From: a bacterium
Lineage (GTDB): Bacteria > Myxococcota_A > Bradymonadia > UBA7976 > UBA1532
Length of the DNA: 64,000 nt
Direction: 5' to 3'
NCBI GenBank assembly: GCA_030426085.1
Contig: JAUHYW010000029.1
Location: 1 to 64,000, forward strand
Position numbers and translations under genes: made by a program. A model generated the notes under the pieces. The model did not search any database. It saw only the letters and a list, made by a program, of their open reading frames with translations, and was not told where the DNA came from. Every line of letters begins with the position of its first letter. Position 1 is the first letter of the stretch. Positions 1 to 8,693 of the stretch are shown here, piece after piece.

Positions 1-144
1 TGCCAATGCCTCGCTCAGCCAGCCCGTGGCCAGGTCGTCGATGAACCGCTCGTCCTCGGCGCTGAGCCCCAGATAGGGCCGTGCCGGGATCGCCGGATGG
101 CCCTGGGTCGTGTCCCCGCCCAGCTGGTGGATCTCGGCGCTCAT
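1..144 (-). CDS. 5' end of an unidentified gene following virB10 (cut by window edge)
   Basis: An ATG nine bases after the virB10 stop opens a frame that stays open to the window edge, giving the first 48 residues. The peptide is hydrophilic, has no signal sequence, and contains IPARPYLGLSAEDERF. By position it is the next gene of the type IV secretion operon, where virB11 often sits, but these residues do not show a VirB11 pattern that I recognise. A weak resemblance to the C-terminal motif of Mu gpG-like virion proteins (IPARPFLGLS) was noted but is too short to trust. Codon use matches the virB genes beside it and not the rest of the window. Confidence 0.5.
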   Translation of the reverse strand, partial: MSAEIHQLGGDTTQGHPAIPARPYLGLSAEDERFIDDLATGWLSEALA

Positions 145-152
145 CGCTTGCC

Positions 153-1295
153 TCAGCGGACCTGCGGAGCCTGGCTGAAGTCGAGGTGGCGCGCGGTGTA
201 GACCCGGATCGGCTCGCCCATACGCACGCGCACGGTCGGCGGACGCTGGCCGTCCTGCTGCAAGGCAGTGTTGGCGGCGTTCTGTCCGCCGCCGAGAACG
301 ACAGAGGCACCGCCGCTGGCAATGGTGGTCAGGCCGCCGATCACCGACAGCAGCATGGCCGAGCCGAAGCGCGAGAAGAAATGGCTGTCGACATCGCCGG
401 CAAGACCCGTCGTGCCGTCAAACCCGGTCGCGGGGCTGGAAATGTTCACCGATACGCCATCGGGACGGATCAGCGTGGTCCAGATCACATAGGCGCGGCG
501 CTGACCTGCCTGCAGCCCGGACTGGTACTGGCCGACAAGGCGGCTGGAACGCGGCACGAGGATACGACTGCCGTCATAGCTGCGCACATCCTGGCTCACC
601 ACTGCACGGACATAGCCCGGCACATCGGTGTTGATCGCGGTTTCCAGCACCGCAGGGATCATCGTGCCCTGCGTCACCGTGGTGGCGGGATCGAAGGTCT
701 GCTGCGCCATGGCCGGGCCACCGCCGACACCGCCGATGCGCGCGGCAAAGTCACCCGCCGAGCCGGAGCCGGGCACCACTCCGCCTTCAGGCGCTGCAGC
801 GACATCTGCAGCTGCTGCCGCATTGGCTGCTGCCGTGCCGGGAGCAAGGCCGGCATCGAACACCACCGTGGGCGAGGAATAGGGGTTGATGCTGGGCTGA
901 TAGCCTTCCTGCTGTGGCGGCTGGGCCAGCACGGGGGCAGGGCCAACAGCGGGCTGCGCCGCACCGGCATTGGCGCTGGGCAAGCCTTCCACCGCAGGCG
1001 GAGGCGTGGCTACGGCGGACTGCGCAGGAGGCACGATGGCAGCGTTTTCGGCAGGCGTTGCCTCCTGCGTATCGCGACCGGCGTTGAGGCCATAAAGCGT
1101 TGCTGCGCCGAGCAGGGCGACGAAAGCGACACCGGCAGCAAGGCCCAATGCGTCCGATTTGCCCTTGCGGTTGGCAACCGCCGGATAGGAGGTGCGGCTG
1201 GCGAGGTCGATCACCTCGGTCGGCGCATCATCGCGCGGATCGTGGTCTGCCTTGGAAGAGGCATTCTTTTCGGGAAGGCGCATGGCAAGTTTCAT
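153..1295 (-). CDS. virB10: VirB10/TrbI-type conjugation channel protein
   Basis: A 380-residue VirB10-family protein, the subunit that spans inner and outer membranes of a type IV secretion channel and passes the ATPase signal outward. It has a short cytoplasmic N-terminus, one membrane segment at about residues 48-66, a Pro/Ala-rich periplasmic linker (about 70-190), and a C-terminal domain with the family pattern: GTMIPAVLETAINTDVPG, SRLVGQYQSGLQAGQRRAY, and a hydrophobic antenna region near the end (SAMLLSVIGGLTTIASGG). The start is supported by AGGAGG just upstream. It lies 14 bases after virB9, as in virB operons. Codon use and GC differ clearly from everything beyond 1,850. It resembles plasmid or ICE genes of Sphingomonadales-like Alphaproteobacteria (inference). 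Confidence 0.9.
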   Translation of the reverse strand: MKLAMRLPEKNASSKADHDPRDDAPTEVIDLASRTSYPAVANRKGKSDALGLAAGVAFVALLGAATLYGLNAGRDTQEATPAENAAIVPPAQSAVATPPPAVEGLPSANAGAAQPAVGPAPVLAQPPQQEGYQPSINPYSSPTVVFDAGLAPGTAAANAAAAADVAAAPEGGVVPGSGSAGDFAARIGGVGGGPAMAQQTFDPATTVTQGTMIPAVLETAINTDVPGYVRAVVSQDVRSYDGSRILVPRSSRLVGQYQSGLQAGQRRAYVIWTTLIRPDGVSVNISSPATGFDGTTGLAGDVDSHFFSRFGSAMLLSVIGGLTTIASGGASVVLGGGQNAANTALQQDGQRPPTVRVRMGEPIRVYTARHLDFSQAPQVR

Positions 1296-1309
1296 CGCGT
1301 TTCCTCCTG

Positions 1310-1834
1310 TCAGGACCGGTTGTTGCCGGCGAGCGACAAGGGCTCTCCGGTCGCTGCACGTTGCGGCGGGGCATTGTTGACCAGGATGGCCATATCATCG
1401 CCGGAACGCAGGATGATCTCTGCCGGCACAAGGTCAAGCACGATCACATCGCCGCGCACGGCATAGTTCACCGGGCCTTCGGTGCCGTCGACATCCTTGA
1501 CGAGGATGGCGGGCATCGGCTCACCCACGGGCCAGGCAAGGAAGGTCGCCTCGCCATTGTCATAGACCTGTTCGGGCAGCAGCTTGGCATCGCCTTCCGC
1601 ACCCCATGCAAAGTTGAGCGCGGCGGGATCGAGCAGCGCCAGGTCGTCATTCGCAGCAGCCATTTCGGTGGCGTTGGCGCTCTGGCGCGGGTTGGCAGCA
1701 GCTTCAGCCTCGGCTTCCGCTTCCTCAACTGCAACCTCAGCCACGGCCTCTTCTTCTGCTTCCGCTTCTTCAACCACAGCTTCTGCTTCCGCTTCGGCCT
1801 CGACTTCTGCCTGTTTCTTGCGCTTCGCCGCCAT
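1310..1834 (-). pseudogene. virB9: VirB9/TrbG, C-terminal half only (broken at ~1,840-1,850)
   Basis: The C-terminal domain of VirB9, which docks on VirB10 in the outer-membrane ring of type IV secretion systems: LNFAWGAEGDAKLLPEQVYD, then FLAWPVGEPMPAILVKD, and the PVNYAVRGDVIVLDLVPAE strand with the final IILRSGDDMAILVN. It is preceded by an Ala/Glu-rich linker (about residues 8-55). The N-terminal domain and signal peptide of a normal VirB9 (about 250-300 residues) are absent. The frame runs on past the nominal ATG for a few residues (ERYTTP) that could still be VirB9, then enters unrelated very high-GC DNA. The gene is therefore cut off by the junction, not by a natural start. The ATG at 1,834 is probably an internal Met. 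Confidence 0.8.
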
Positions 1835-1850
1835 CGGGGTTGTGTAGCGC

Positions 1851-2254
1851 TCAGCGCTCGCGAGCGAAAGAGCAGAGCCGCGCCGCGCCGCCCAGCGGCC
1901 TCGCGGCGGAGGTCACCCACCGCGCGCCACCGCCCAGCGGCCCCGAGGCGGGGGTCGCCCACCGCGCTGCGCTGCTCGGGCGACCGGAGGCGCCGGTCGG
2001 GGCGCATCCCGAGCCGGCTGGTGCCGCCGCCGGTGGGGTCGACCCGTCCGCCCTGCCGGCCACCGGACCGTGGGCGGCGGCGACCCTCGACGCGACGCGG
2101 GCGAGCGGACCGCGCGCGCCAGTCACCTGCCGCGCTGCGCGGGCCAGCCCGCGGGGAGCGCGGCCGGCACCCGCGCCGCGCCGGCCGGCGGGCGGCGCGA
2201 CGCGGGCTCGAGGCGTCCCGCGCCGTCGGCTGAGGGGTGGCCCGACGGGCGGCG
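1851..2254. other. GC-rich stretch with no convincing gene, next to the junction
   Basis: About 400 bases of extremely GC-rich DNA between the broken virB9 and the phosphotransferase gene. Frames are open on both strands only because stop codons are rare at this GC; the predicted peptides are Arg/Pro/Ala-rich without family features. It contains a partial 42-bp tandem repeat, listed separately. No promoter or RNA gene was seen. Confidence 0.5.
1890..1974. repeat. Two-copy 42-bp imperfect tandem repeat
   Basis: Two neighbouring copies of about 42 bases, each beginning GCCCAGCGGCC and containing a (G)GGTC(A/G)CCCACCGCGC block. The first runs about 1,890-1,931 and the second 1,932-1,974. They differ at several positions. 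This is direct observation; no function is known. Confidence 0.5.
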
Positions 2255-3172
2255 TCAGGACAGGGTCCAGATCCCCGATCCCCCGCGCAGCAACCCGTCG
2301 AGCCGCAGCCGGGCCTCGGCTGCGCGCCGGGTATCGATCGCGGCGGTGCCCAGGGTCCACGCCACGCACAGGATCTCGTAGGCCCGGCACAGCGTCTCGA
2401 ACGGCGCCCAGGCGGGGGCGGTCGGGGACCAGCGGTCCGGATCGGCGCCGTAGGCGGCGACGAAGGCCCGATAGCCGGCCGGATCGGCGCCGTAGCGCCG
2501 CACGCCGACCGCGGCGGGCACCAGATCCCAGGCGGCGGGGCCGAGGCCGCCGAACTCGATGTCGATGAAGCGGGGCGCGCCGTCGGCCCACATCACGTTG
2601 TCCCGGTGCACGTCGCCGTGCAGCAGCACCGCGCCCAGGGGGCAGCCGTCGCGGGTCTCGAGCCACGCGGCGCGGGCGGCGTCGGTCTGGGCGGCGAGGG
2701 CGGCGCGGTCGGCGGGCGCGATCCAGTCGGGCAGGCGGGCGCGCCAGTGGTCGATCTCGACGAACGGGTCGAGCGGGGGCAGGTCGGCGGGCAGCGCGGC
2801 GGCCGGGCAGCGGGCGTGCACCGCGGCGATCAGCCGGCCGAGCGCCGGCGGGTCGAGGGTCGGGCCGGGTTGCAAGCGCTGCCAGAAGGTGATCCGGGGA
2901 TCGGCGGCGGCCGGCGGGGGTGTCCAGAGGCGCATCACGGGCGCGGCGCGCCGGGCGAAGGCCCGCCCCAGCGCGGTCTGCCGGGCGGCGGCGGCCGGAT
3001 CGCCCTCGACCCGGGCGATGCGGTCGGCGGCGGGCAGGTCGACGATCACCGCGCTGCCCCGGCGCACGACCCGGGCCCCCGACGGGTCGAGGCCGGCGGC
3101 CCGCGCGGCGGCGATGGCCCGGCGCAGGGACTCGGCCGGCGGCGGGCAGCGGGTGGGCGCGTCCGGTGACAT
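2255..3172 (-). CDS. Aminoglycoside phosphotransferase-family (APH/choline kinase fold) protein
   Basis: A 305-residue protein of the APH/phosphotransferase enzyme family, which has a protein-kinase-like fold and moves phosphate from ATP to a small-molecule hydroxyl. The catalytic loop HGDVHRDNVMW (Asp near residue 188) and the metal-binding DIEFGG, the family's equivalent of DFG, about 15 residues later are both intact. Cytosolic; no signal peptide. The substrate cannot be deduced: members act on aminoglycosides, choline, homoserine or fructosamine, and the neighbours give no hint. It stands alone on the minus strand, 45 bases after the large Cys-rich lipoprotein gene, so it may be read from that gene's transcript. 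Confidence 0.8.
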   Translation of the reverse strand: MSPDAPTRCPPPAESLRRAIAAARAAGLDPSGARVVRRGSAVIVDLPAADRIARVEGDPAAAARQTALGRAFARRAAPVMRLWTPPPAAADPRITFWQRLQPGPTLDPPALGRLIAAVHARCPAAALPADLPPLDPFVEIDHWRARLPDWIAPADRAALAAQTDAARAAWLETRDGCPLGAVLLHGDVHRDNVMWADGAPRFIDIEFGGLGPAAWDLVPAAVGVRRYGADPAGYRAFVAAYGADPDRWSPTAPAWAPFETLCRAYEILCVAWTLGTAAIDTRRAAEARLRLDGLLRGGSGIWTLS

Positions 3173-3217
3173 GCCGAGGACGATACCGTGAACGCCCGCC
3201 CGCCGGTACGGGGCCCG

Positions 3218-5698
3218 TCAGCGGGCCCGGATCGCGAGCGTCTGGGGCACCGCGCCGCTGGACTCGACGAAGATGAACCACTCGCCCCCGACCAGTTCGA
3301 CCTCGGCGTCGGCGCCGAATACGCACTCGACCTCGGTCGCGGGGTCGGCGCAGGCCCGGCGCACGGCGAGCGTGGTCTGGCGGTCGTCGGGGCGGGCGGT
3401 GAGGCTGACCGTGCGGGGGCCGGCGAGGCGCAGGCGCACGACGTGATCCGGGGCGGCGGCGCCGGGGGCGCAGCCCAGCTCGAAGCGGTCGACGGGCAGG
3501 GTCGGCGGCAGCGGCGCGGCGCGGTCGAGCGGGTGCTCGGCGGCCTCGGCGCAGGCGGCGGGCGCGGCGGCGGGGGTGGCGGTCGCCTCGAGGGTCAGGT
3601 CGAGGGTGATCGGGGCGTCGGCGCCGGCCAGCCGCAGCGCGTGGGGGCCGGTCTCGGCGATCTCGCCCCGCAGGACGAGCGCCCGGTCTTCGATCAGCGC
3701 CGAGGCGAGGACCTCGTCGGCCGGATCGAGCAGGTCGACGAGCAGGATCTCGGGCTGGCCTTCGCTGACGGCGACGACGGTGAGCGCGGTGCCGGCGGCG
3801 GCGTCGAACCCGAGCCAGTCGGTGTCTTCGGGGCACAGCGCGACGGGCGGCGGCGCGGGGCCGATGGGCGTGGCCCGGTCGCGGGTGTCGTTGGCGAACG
3901 GCACCTCGTTGGGGTCGGGGGGGCAGCCGTCGGCCGGCAGGCGCTCGACGGTGAGCGCGTAGCGGGTGTCGTAGCCCACCCGGCCGTCGATCTCGACGTC
4001 GACCACCTGGGCCGCGGGCGACGGGGGCAGCCCGACGGTCTCGAGGCCGGCGGCGCCGTCGGAGGCGGCGTAGATCAGGGCCGGCGCGTCGGGGGCGGTG
4101 AGGCGCAGGGCCAGGTCGCCGTCGGCCGGGTCGTGGCGCACGGCGATCCGCAGGCCCTCGCCGGGGGCCAGCTCGACCCGGTAGCGGTCGACGTCGCCGT
4201 CGCACAGGACGAGGTCGGTCCAGGTGCGGGCGGCGAGCGGGCTGGGGTCGCGGTCGCCGTCGAAGCGGTCGCCGGCGCAGGGGCCGGGCGGGCAGCGGCC
4301 GTCGGCGCACTGGCGGCGCCCGGGGCAGTCGGCGTCCTCGGCGCAGCCGTCCAAGAAGACGCACCGGCCGCCATCGCAGAACTCGCTGGGCGCGCAGTCG
4401 AGGTCGCCCCGGCAGGCCACGCAGCGGCCGAGCAGGCACACCGGGCGCAGGCCGCCGCAGTCGGCGTCCTCGGCGCAGGGGTTCGGATCGGCGCAGACCC
4501 CCGCCCCGCACAGCGCGCCGGCCTCGCAGGCCCCGTCGCCGGCGCAGGCCACCGGGACCGCGCCGCACAGGCGGTCGACGCAGGCGTCGGGGCAGTCGGC
4601 GTTCTCCGCGCACTCGGGGTCGGCGCACAGCCCGCCCACGCACAGCCGATCGCCGACGCAGTCCGCGTCGAGGACGCAGCCCTGGGGGGCCTCGCCGCAC
4701 AGGCCCGAGGCGACGTCGCACACCAGGGCCCCGGGGCAGTCGGCGTTCTCCCGGCACGGATCGGCGCAGCGGCCGTCGAGGCAGATCCGGGCCCCGCGGC
4801 AGTCGACGGCGCCCTCGCAGGCGGCCGGCTCGACGCACCGCCCGTCGCCGCCGCAGAGCTGGCGCCCGGGGCAGTCGCCGTCGCCCCCGCACACGGCGGC
4901 GCATTGCATGTCGTCGCAGACCCGGCCGGGGTCGCAGTCGCCCGCGGCGAAGCAGGCGGCGGGCTCGGGGCAGCGGCCGCTGATCGGATCGCAGGTGCGG
5001 GTCCCGGGGCAGTCGGCGTCCTCGACGCACGGCTCGGCGCAGGCGCCGAAGAGGCAGATGCGGGCCCCGGCGCAGTCCGCGTCGTCGGCGCAGCCGTCGC
5101 CCTCGACGCAGCGGCCGTCGTCGCCGCAGGTCTGGTTGCCGGGGCACGGGGCCTCGGGGCCGCAGGCGTCGGCGCAGACCCCGTCGACGCACAGCCGGCC
5201 GGGGTCGCAGTCCTCGGGGGCGAGGCACATCGCCGGCTCGGGGCAGCGGCCGGTCTCGAGGTCGCACAGCCGGGTGCCGGGGCAGGCGGCGTCTTCGAAG
5301 CAGTCGTCGACGCAGGCCCCGTCGGCGCAGTGGCGGCCGTCGAGGCAGTCGACGTCCGCGGCGCAGTCGCCGGCCTCGACGCAGGCGCCGGTGGCCGTGT
5401 CGCAGATCTGGTCGCCGGGGCAGGCGCCGCAGTCGAGCGGGGCGGCGTCGGCCGGCGCGAGGTCGGGCGCCGCGTCGGGGTCGAGGCCGGCGTCGGTGAC
5501 CGCGTTGGCGTCCAGCCGCGGCGCGGGGGCCATGTCGACCGGCGCCATGTCGGGATCGGGCTCGGGCTCGCCCCCGTCGATCGCGGCGTCGGGCGCCGCC
5601 GCGTCGGGGGCGGGCCCGTCGTCGTCGTCGCAGCCCCACAGGGCGGAGGTGAAGGCCAGCGTCAGGGCCAGCGCCGGCCCGATTCCTCTGCGTGTCAT
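3218..5698 (-). CDS. Large cysteine-rich repeat lipoprotein with C-terminal PPC-like beta domains
   Basis: An 826-residue exported lipoprotein. The N-terminus has a signal peptide and lipobox ending LWGC, followed by an Asp/Pro/Ala linker (about residues 24-85). Then come roughly twenty short Cys-rich units (about 90-480) of the type C-x-x-D-x-D-C-P-G-x-x-x-C, alternating 'seen' and 'graded' Cys spacings. The C-terminal ~340 residues have almost no Cys and look like two or three beta-sandwich modules of the bacterial PPC type (DRYRVELAPGEGLRIAVRHD). GGGAGG precedes the start. It diverges from the collagen/LamG gene across a 95-bp gap. Such proteins are common in Myxococcota, and the role is presumably at the cell surface. 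No enzyme motif is visible. Confidence 0.75.
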   Translation of the reverse strand: MTRRGIGPALALTLAFTSALWGCDDDDGPAPDAAAPDAAIDGGEPEPDPDMAPVDMAPAPRLDANAVTDAGLDPDAAPDLAPADAAPLDCGACPGDQICDTATGACVEAGDCAADVDCLDGRHCADGACVDDCFEDAACPGTRLCDLETGRCPEPAMCLAPEDCDPGRLCVDGVCADACGPEAPCPGNQTCGDDGRCVEGDGCADDADCAGARICLFGACAEPCVEDADCPGTRTCDPISGRCPEPAACFAAGDCDPGRVCDDMQCAAVCGGDGDCPGRQLCGGDGRCVEPAACEGAVDCRGARICLDGRCADPCRENADCPGALVCDVASGLCGEAPQGCVLDADCVGDRLCVGGLCADPECAENADCPDACVDRLCGAVPVACAGDGACEAGALCGAGVCADPNPCAEDADCGGLRPVCLLGRCVACRGDLDCAPSEFCDGGRCVFLDGCAEDADCPGRRQCADGRCPPGPCAGDRFDGDRDPSPLAARTWTDLVLCDGDVDRYRVELAPGEGLRIAVRHDPADGDLALRLTAPDAPALIYAASDGAAGLETVGLPPSPAAQVVDVEIDGRVGYDTRYALTVERLPADGCPPDPNEVPFANDTRDRATPIGPAPPPVALCPEDTDWLGFDAAAGTALTVVAVSEGQPEILLVDLLDPADEVLASALIEDRALVLRGEIAETGPHALRLAGADAPITLDLTLEATATPAAAPAACAEAAEHPLDRAAPLPPTLPVDRFELGCAPGAAAPDHVVRLRLAGPRTVSLTARPDDRQTTLAVRRACADPATEVECVFGADAEVELVGGEWFIFVESSGAVPQTLAIRAR

Positions 5699-5793
5699 CG
5701 ATCCCTCCCCGGAGCGCCGCGCGGCGGCGCCTTCTATTCATACTGCATTATTGTAATCTGAGGGAACACGACCACCCGACGCGGAGGCCCCCC
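5699..5793. promoter_or_regulatory. Divergent promoter region with an AT-rich patch
   Basis: The gap between two divergently read exported-protein genes. Bases 5,731-5,758 form the only AT-rich patch for kilobases, with TGTAAT on the plus strand (5,752-5,757) and an overlapping TACAAT on the minus strand as possible -10 elements. No clear -35 was found. Both start codons have strong GGAGG-type ribosome sites. Confidence 0.45.
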
Positions 5794-8568
5794 ATGCGAC
5801 GCGCGACGATGTCCGCACTCGCCCCGGCGATGTGCGCTTGCCTGATCCTGGCGCTGCCCGGCGGCGCGCAGGCCCTGCCCGACCACTTCATGCAGGAGGG
5901 GCTGCTGACCACGAACGACGGGGCGCCGCTGGACGGCGTGCATCGCTTCCGAGTGCGGCTGCTGGACGCCCCCCGGGCCGGCGCGCTGCTGTTCGAGGAG
6001 GTGCACCCCGACGTCGAGATCATCGACGGGTACTACGCCCTGGCCATCGGCGCGCAGGAGGCCCTGCCGGCCGGGCTGTGGGCCGGCGAGGTGTACCTCT
6101 CGCTCAGCATCGACGACGGGGCCGAGCTGCTGCCCCGGATCCGGCTGCGCAAGGTGCCGGCGGCGTTCGTGGCCGATCTGGCCTACGGGGTGGTGGGGCC
6201 GATCGCGCCGGAGTCGGTGTCGGTGGGCGGGCGGCTGGTGATCGACGACGGCGGGCGCTGGGTGGGTGATCCGACGGGGCTGCGGGGGCCGCCGGGGCCC
6301 GCGGGCGAGGCGGGGCCCGAGGGGCCGCAGGGGCCGCGGGGGCCGGCGGGCGGCGAGGGGTCGCCCGATACGCCGCAGCAGGTGCGGGACAAGCTGGTGC
6401 AGGTGGACGGGGCCGGATCGGGGATCGACGCCGATCGGCTGGACGGGGCCGAGGCGGGCGACTTCGTGCGCACCGCGGCCCAGGTGCTCGCCCGGCTGGT
6501 GACGGTGGACGGGGACGGCTCGGGGGTCGACGCGGACCGCCTGGACGGCCTCGACTCGACCGCGTTCGTGCGCACCGCCGAGCAGGTGCGCGATCTGCTG
6601 CGCACGGTGGACGGCGGCGGCTCGGGGGTCGACGCCGATCGGCTGGATGGCCTGGACTCGACCCAGTTCGTGCGCTCGGCGGATCAGGTGCGCGATCTGC
6701 TGCGCGCGGTGGACGGCGACGGATCGGGGGTCGACGCCGACCGCCTGGATGGCCTGGACTCGACCCAGTTCATGCGGGCCGATCGCAACACCGGCACGGC
6801 GGGCGATCTGACGGTGGGGCAGACGCTGGTCGCCGACGAGGCCCGCATCGGGGGCGACGGCCGGCTGGGGGTCGGCGTCGAGGATCCCCAGGCCCGGGTC
6901 GACGTGGACGGCGACATCCGGGCCGACGCGCTGTGGCTGCGGCCCCAGGACGCCGAGCCGGCCGATCCCCCGGCGGGGCTCTTGTACTTCGACGCCGAGC
7001 GGCAGGGGCTGCGGGTGTGGGACGGCGGGCAGTGGGTCGATCTGAACGGCGGCGGGGGCGAGGACGAGGTCCCCGAGGGGGCCATCGATCCGGCGGCGTA
7101 TCGGCGGGTGATCGCGGAGGACGGCCCGGTGGCCTACTGGCCGCTGAACGAGCGCAACGGGGTGCGGGCCGAGGACTTCTCGGGCTTCGGGCGCCACGGG
7201 ACCTACGTCGGCGACGTGCTGCTCGGGGTGCAGGGGCAGGTGGGGCGGGCGGTCAACATCCGCTCGCGGGGGCACGTCGACACGCCGGTGCGGCTGGACG
7301 GGATGATGCCGAACGACCGGGGCACGGTGACCGCGATCATCCGGCTGCCCGACGCCTACACCGCGTTCGGCGCGCGGGCCTACACCTCGCGGCACCAGGT
7401 GTGGTCGACCCGGGCCTACTGGCAGGGCATCAGCGTGGGCCGGGTGGCCGGCGTCGACGGGGTGCACTTCTGGTACTTCTGGAACGGCAGCACCGAGTAT
7501 CAGGTGCACGTCGCGACCCCGCCCGGGCGGTGGGTGCACGTGGCGTGGGTGGTGCGCGGGGGGCGGCTGTACGCCTACGTCAACGGGGTGGAGTCCTCGG
7601 TCGCCGCGCCCAACCCGATGGGCAGCCCGGGCATCTTCAACATCGGCCGCTACCACAACACCGAGCAGACGACGCCGCCCCCCTACCCCGGCGAGATCCA
7701 GCACGTCGCGGTGTTCGCCGACGGGCTGAGCGCCGCCCGCATCCGGGCCCAGGTGGCGGCGGCGGGGCTGGCCGGGGCGAGCGGGCAGAGCCGGGAGGAG
7801 GCCGGGCGGACGTGCAAGAGCATCCTCGACGCCGACCCCGGGCTGCGGGGGCAGGACGGGCTGTATTGGATCAACCCCGAGAGCGACGATCCGGCGGATG
7901 CAGTCCAGACGTTTTGTGACATGACGATCGACGGCGGGGGGTGGAGCCTGGTGTCATACGCGCCGTCGGGCAGCGCGCGGGCGATGTGTGCCTTCGACGG
8001 CAACACCCGCAATCTGTATCCGATGAGCACCGGCGGCGGGGCGTGGGATCCGGCCGATCGGGCGTCGGCGGCGAGCCTCGCGGCGGTGCCCATCGCCCGC
8101 CGCTCGACCGAGATGCTGCTCGCCCGCAGCGACCGCGACGGGGCCACCGGCGCCATCGGGGGCATGGACGTGGTCAACAAGTTCACGATCCCCGATCCGT
8201 CGATCGTGCACTTCGACAACGCCAGCCCCGGCCGGGGCGACATCGACCGGGGCGTCTGCACCCGGGTGCAGCTCACGACCCTGCGGGGGCCCGACGCGAC
8301 CGGGGCGGTGCGCTACACCTGGAGCCGCTCCCTGATGGTCACCTGGAGCGACACCTACCCCACCGGCTACGGGGTCAACTCGGCGAACGACTGTCAGCAG
8401 AGCACCACCGGGCCGGCGTATACGACCTCGTTCACCGGCCGCGGCTGGCCCCAGCGCTACTGCTGGCCCCACGACGCGCTGGGCGGGGCCTACACCTACT
8501 GGCACCGGGGCTGGTGGGATCCGGCGCAGCACGACCGGACCGGCTCGGTCAGCATCTGGCTGCGGTGA
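5794..8568 (+). CDS. Exported multi-domain protein: collagen-like stretch, 34-residue repeats, LamG-like and fibrinogen-like domains
   Basis: A 924-residue exported protein. Signal peptide at residues 1-27 (cleaved near GGAQA). An N-terminal beta domain of the kind that precedes tail-fibre-like repeats follows (about 28-155). Next is a Gly-X-Y collagen-like run at about 162-190 (GPPGPAGEAGPEGPQGP), four 34-residue repeats with core SGVDADRLDGLDS (about 197-330), and a laminin-G/concanavalin-like domain beginning PVAYWPLNE (about 445-660). The C-terminus is fibrinogen-like, with CDMTIDGGGWSLVSY and paired Cys (about 670-924). ATG 5,794 was chosen because GGAGG lies six bases upstream; earlier in-frame Met codons lack a ribosome site. 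Likely a surface or matrix adhesin (inference); each domain type is known in bacteria, but this combination is unusual. Confidence 0.8.
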   Translation: MRRATMSALAPAMCACLILALPGGAQALPDHFMQEGLLTTNDGAPLDGVHRFRVRLLDAPRAGALLFEEVHPDVEIIDGYYALAIGAQEALPAGLWAGEVYLSLSIDDGAELLPRIRLRKVPAAFVADLAYGVVGPIAPESVSVGGRLVIDDGGRWVGDPTGLRGPPGPAGEAGPEGPQGPRGPAGGEGSPDTPQQVRDKLVQVDGAGSGIDADRLDGAEAGDFVRTAAQVLARLVTVDGDGSGVDADRLDGLDSTAFVRTAEQVRDLLRTVDGGGSGVDADRLDGLDSTQFVRSADQVRDLLRAVDGDGSGVDADRLDGLDSTQFMRADRNTGTAGDLTVGQTLVADEARIGGDGRLGVGVEDPQARVDVDGDIRADALWLRPQDAEPADPPAGLLYFDAERQGLRVWDGGQWVDLNGGGGEDEVPEGAIDPAAYRRVIAEDGPVAYWPLNERNGVRAEDFSGFGRHGTYVGDVLLGVQGQVGRAVNIRSRGHVDTPVRLDGMMPNDRGTVTAIIRLPDAYTAFGARAYTSRHQVWSTRAYWQGISVGRVAGVDGVHFWYFWNGSTEYQVHVATPPGRWVHVAWVVRGGRLYAYVNGVESSVAAPNPMGSPGIFNIGRYHNTEQTTPPPYPGEIQHVAVFADGLSAARIRAQVAAAGLAGASGQSREEAGRTCKSILDADPGLRGQDGLYWINPESDDPADAVQTFCDMTIDGGGWSLVSYAPSGSARAMCAFDGNTRNLYPMSTGGGAWDPADRASAASLAAVPIARRSTEMLLARSDRDGATGAIGGMDVVNKFTIPDPSIVHFDNASPGRGDIDRGVCTRVQLTTLRGPDATGAVRYTWSRSLMVTWSDTYPTGYGVNSANDCQQSTTGPAYTTSFTGRGWPQRYCWPHDALGGAYTYWHRGWWDPAQHDRTGSVSIWLR
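6382..6789 (+). repeat. Four-copy 102-bp in-frame tandem repeat
   Basis: Four head-to-tail units of exactly 102 bases start at 6,382, 6,484, 6,586 and 6,688, each coding 34 residues around a conserved SG(V/I)DADRLDG core. Units three and four are nearly identical in DNA, which points to recent duplication; unit one is the most diverged. Confidence 0.85.
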
Positions 8569-8589
8569 CCGCCCGCCAGGAAGCGCAGC

Positions 8590-8607
8590 GCCCCGTCGAG
8601 ACGGGGC
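8590..8607 (+). terminator. Hairpin after the LamG/fibrinogen-like gene
   Basis: GCCCCGT, a four-base loop CGAG, then ACGGGGC forms a seven-pair stem 22 bases after the stop. No T-run follows, so it is a weak or factor-assisted terminator at best. Confidence 0.45.
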
Positions 8608-8647
8608 AGAGTGCCCCGATTCGGATCATCGGGTGCCACCGCAGTGC

Positions 8648-8682
8648 GATCGCTCACCTGTCACGAAGCTGGGTGAGCGATC
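8648..8682 (+). promoter_or_regulatory. Perfect 11-bp inverted repeat upstream of bphO
   Basis: GATCGCTCACC (8,648-8,658) and its exact complement GGTGAGCGATC (8,672-8,682) surround a 13-base spacer and end 11 bases before the bphO ATG. It could be a dimeric repressor operator, or an mRNA hairpin that masks the ribosome site. It overlaps a possible GTG start at 8,673, which argues for the ATG at 8,694. Confidence 0.5.
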
Positions 8683-8693
8683 ATCTCAAGGGT

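Noticed and set aside
1-144. Mu gpG-like virion morphogenesis protein
   Set aside because: Only an IPARP-LGLS likeness in 48 residues, and it directly follows virB10. Position argues for a conjugation gene, so it is left unassigned.
1851-5741. A 1,296-codon minus-strand open frame
   Set aside because: Arg-rich translation with no domain. It is the shadow of the phosphotransferase and Cys-rich lipoprotein genes in a genome where stop codons are rare.
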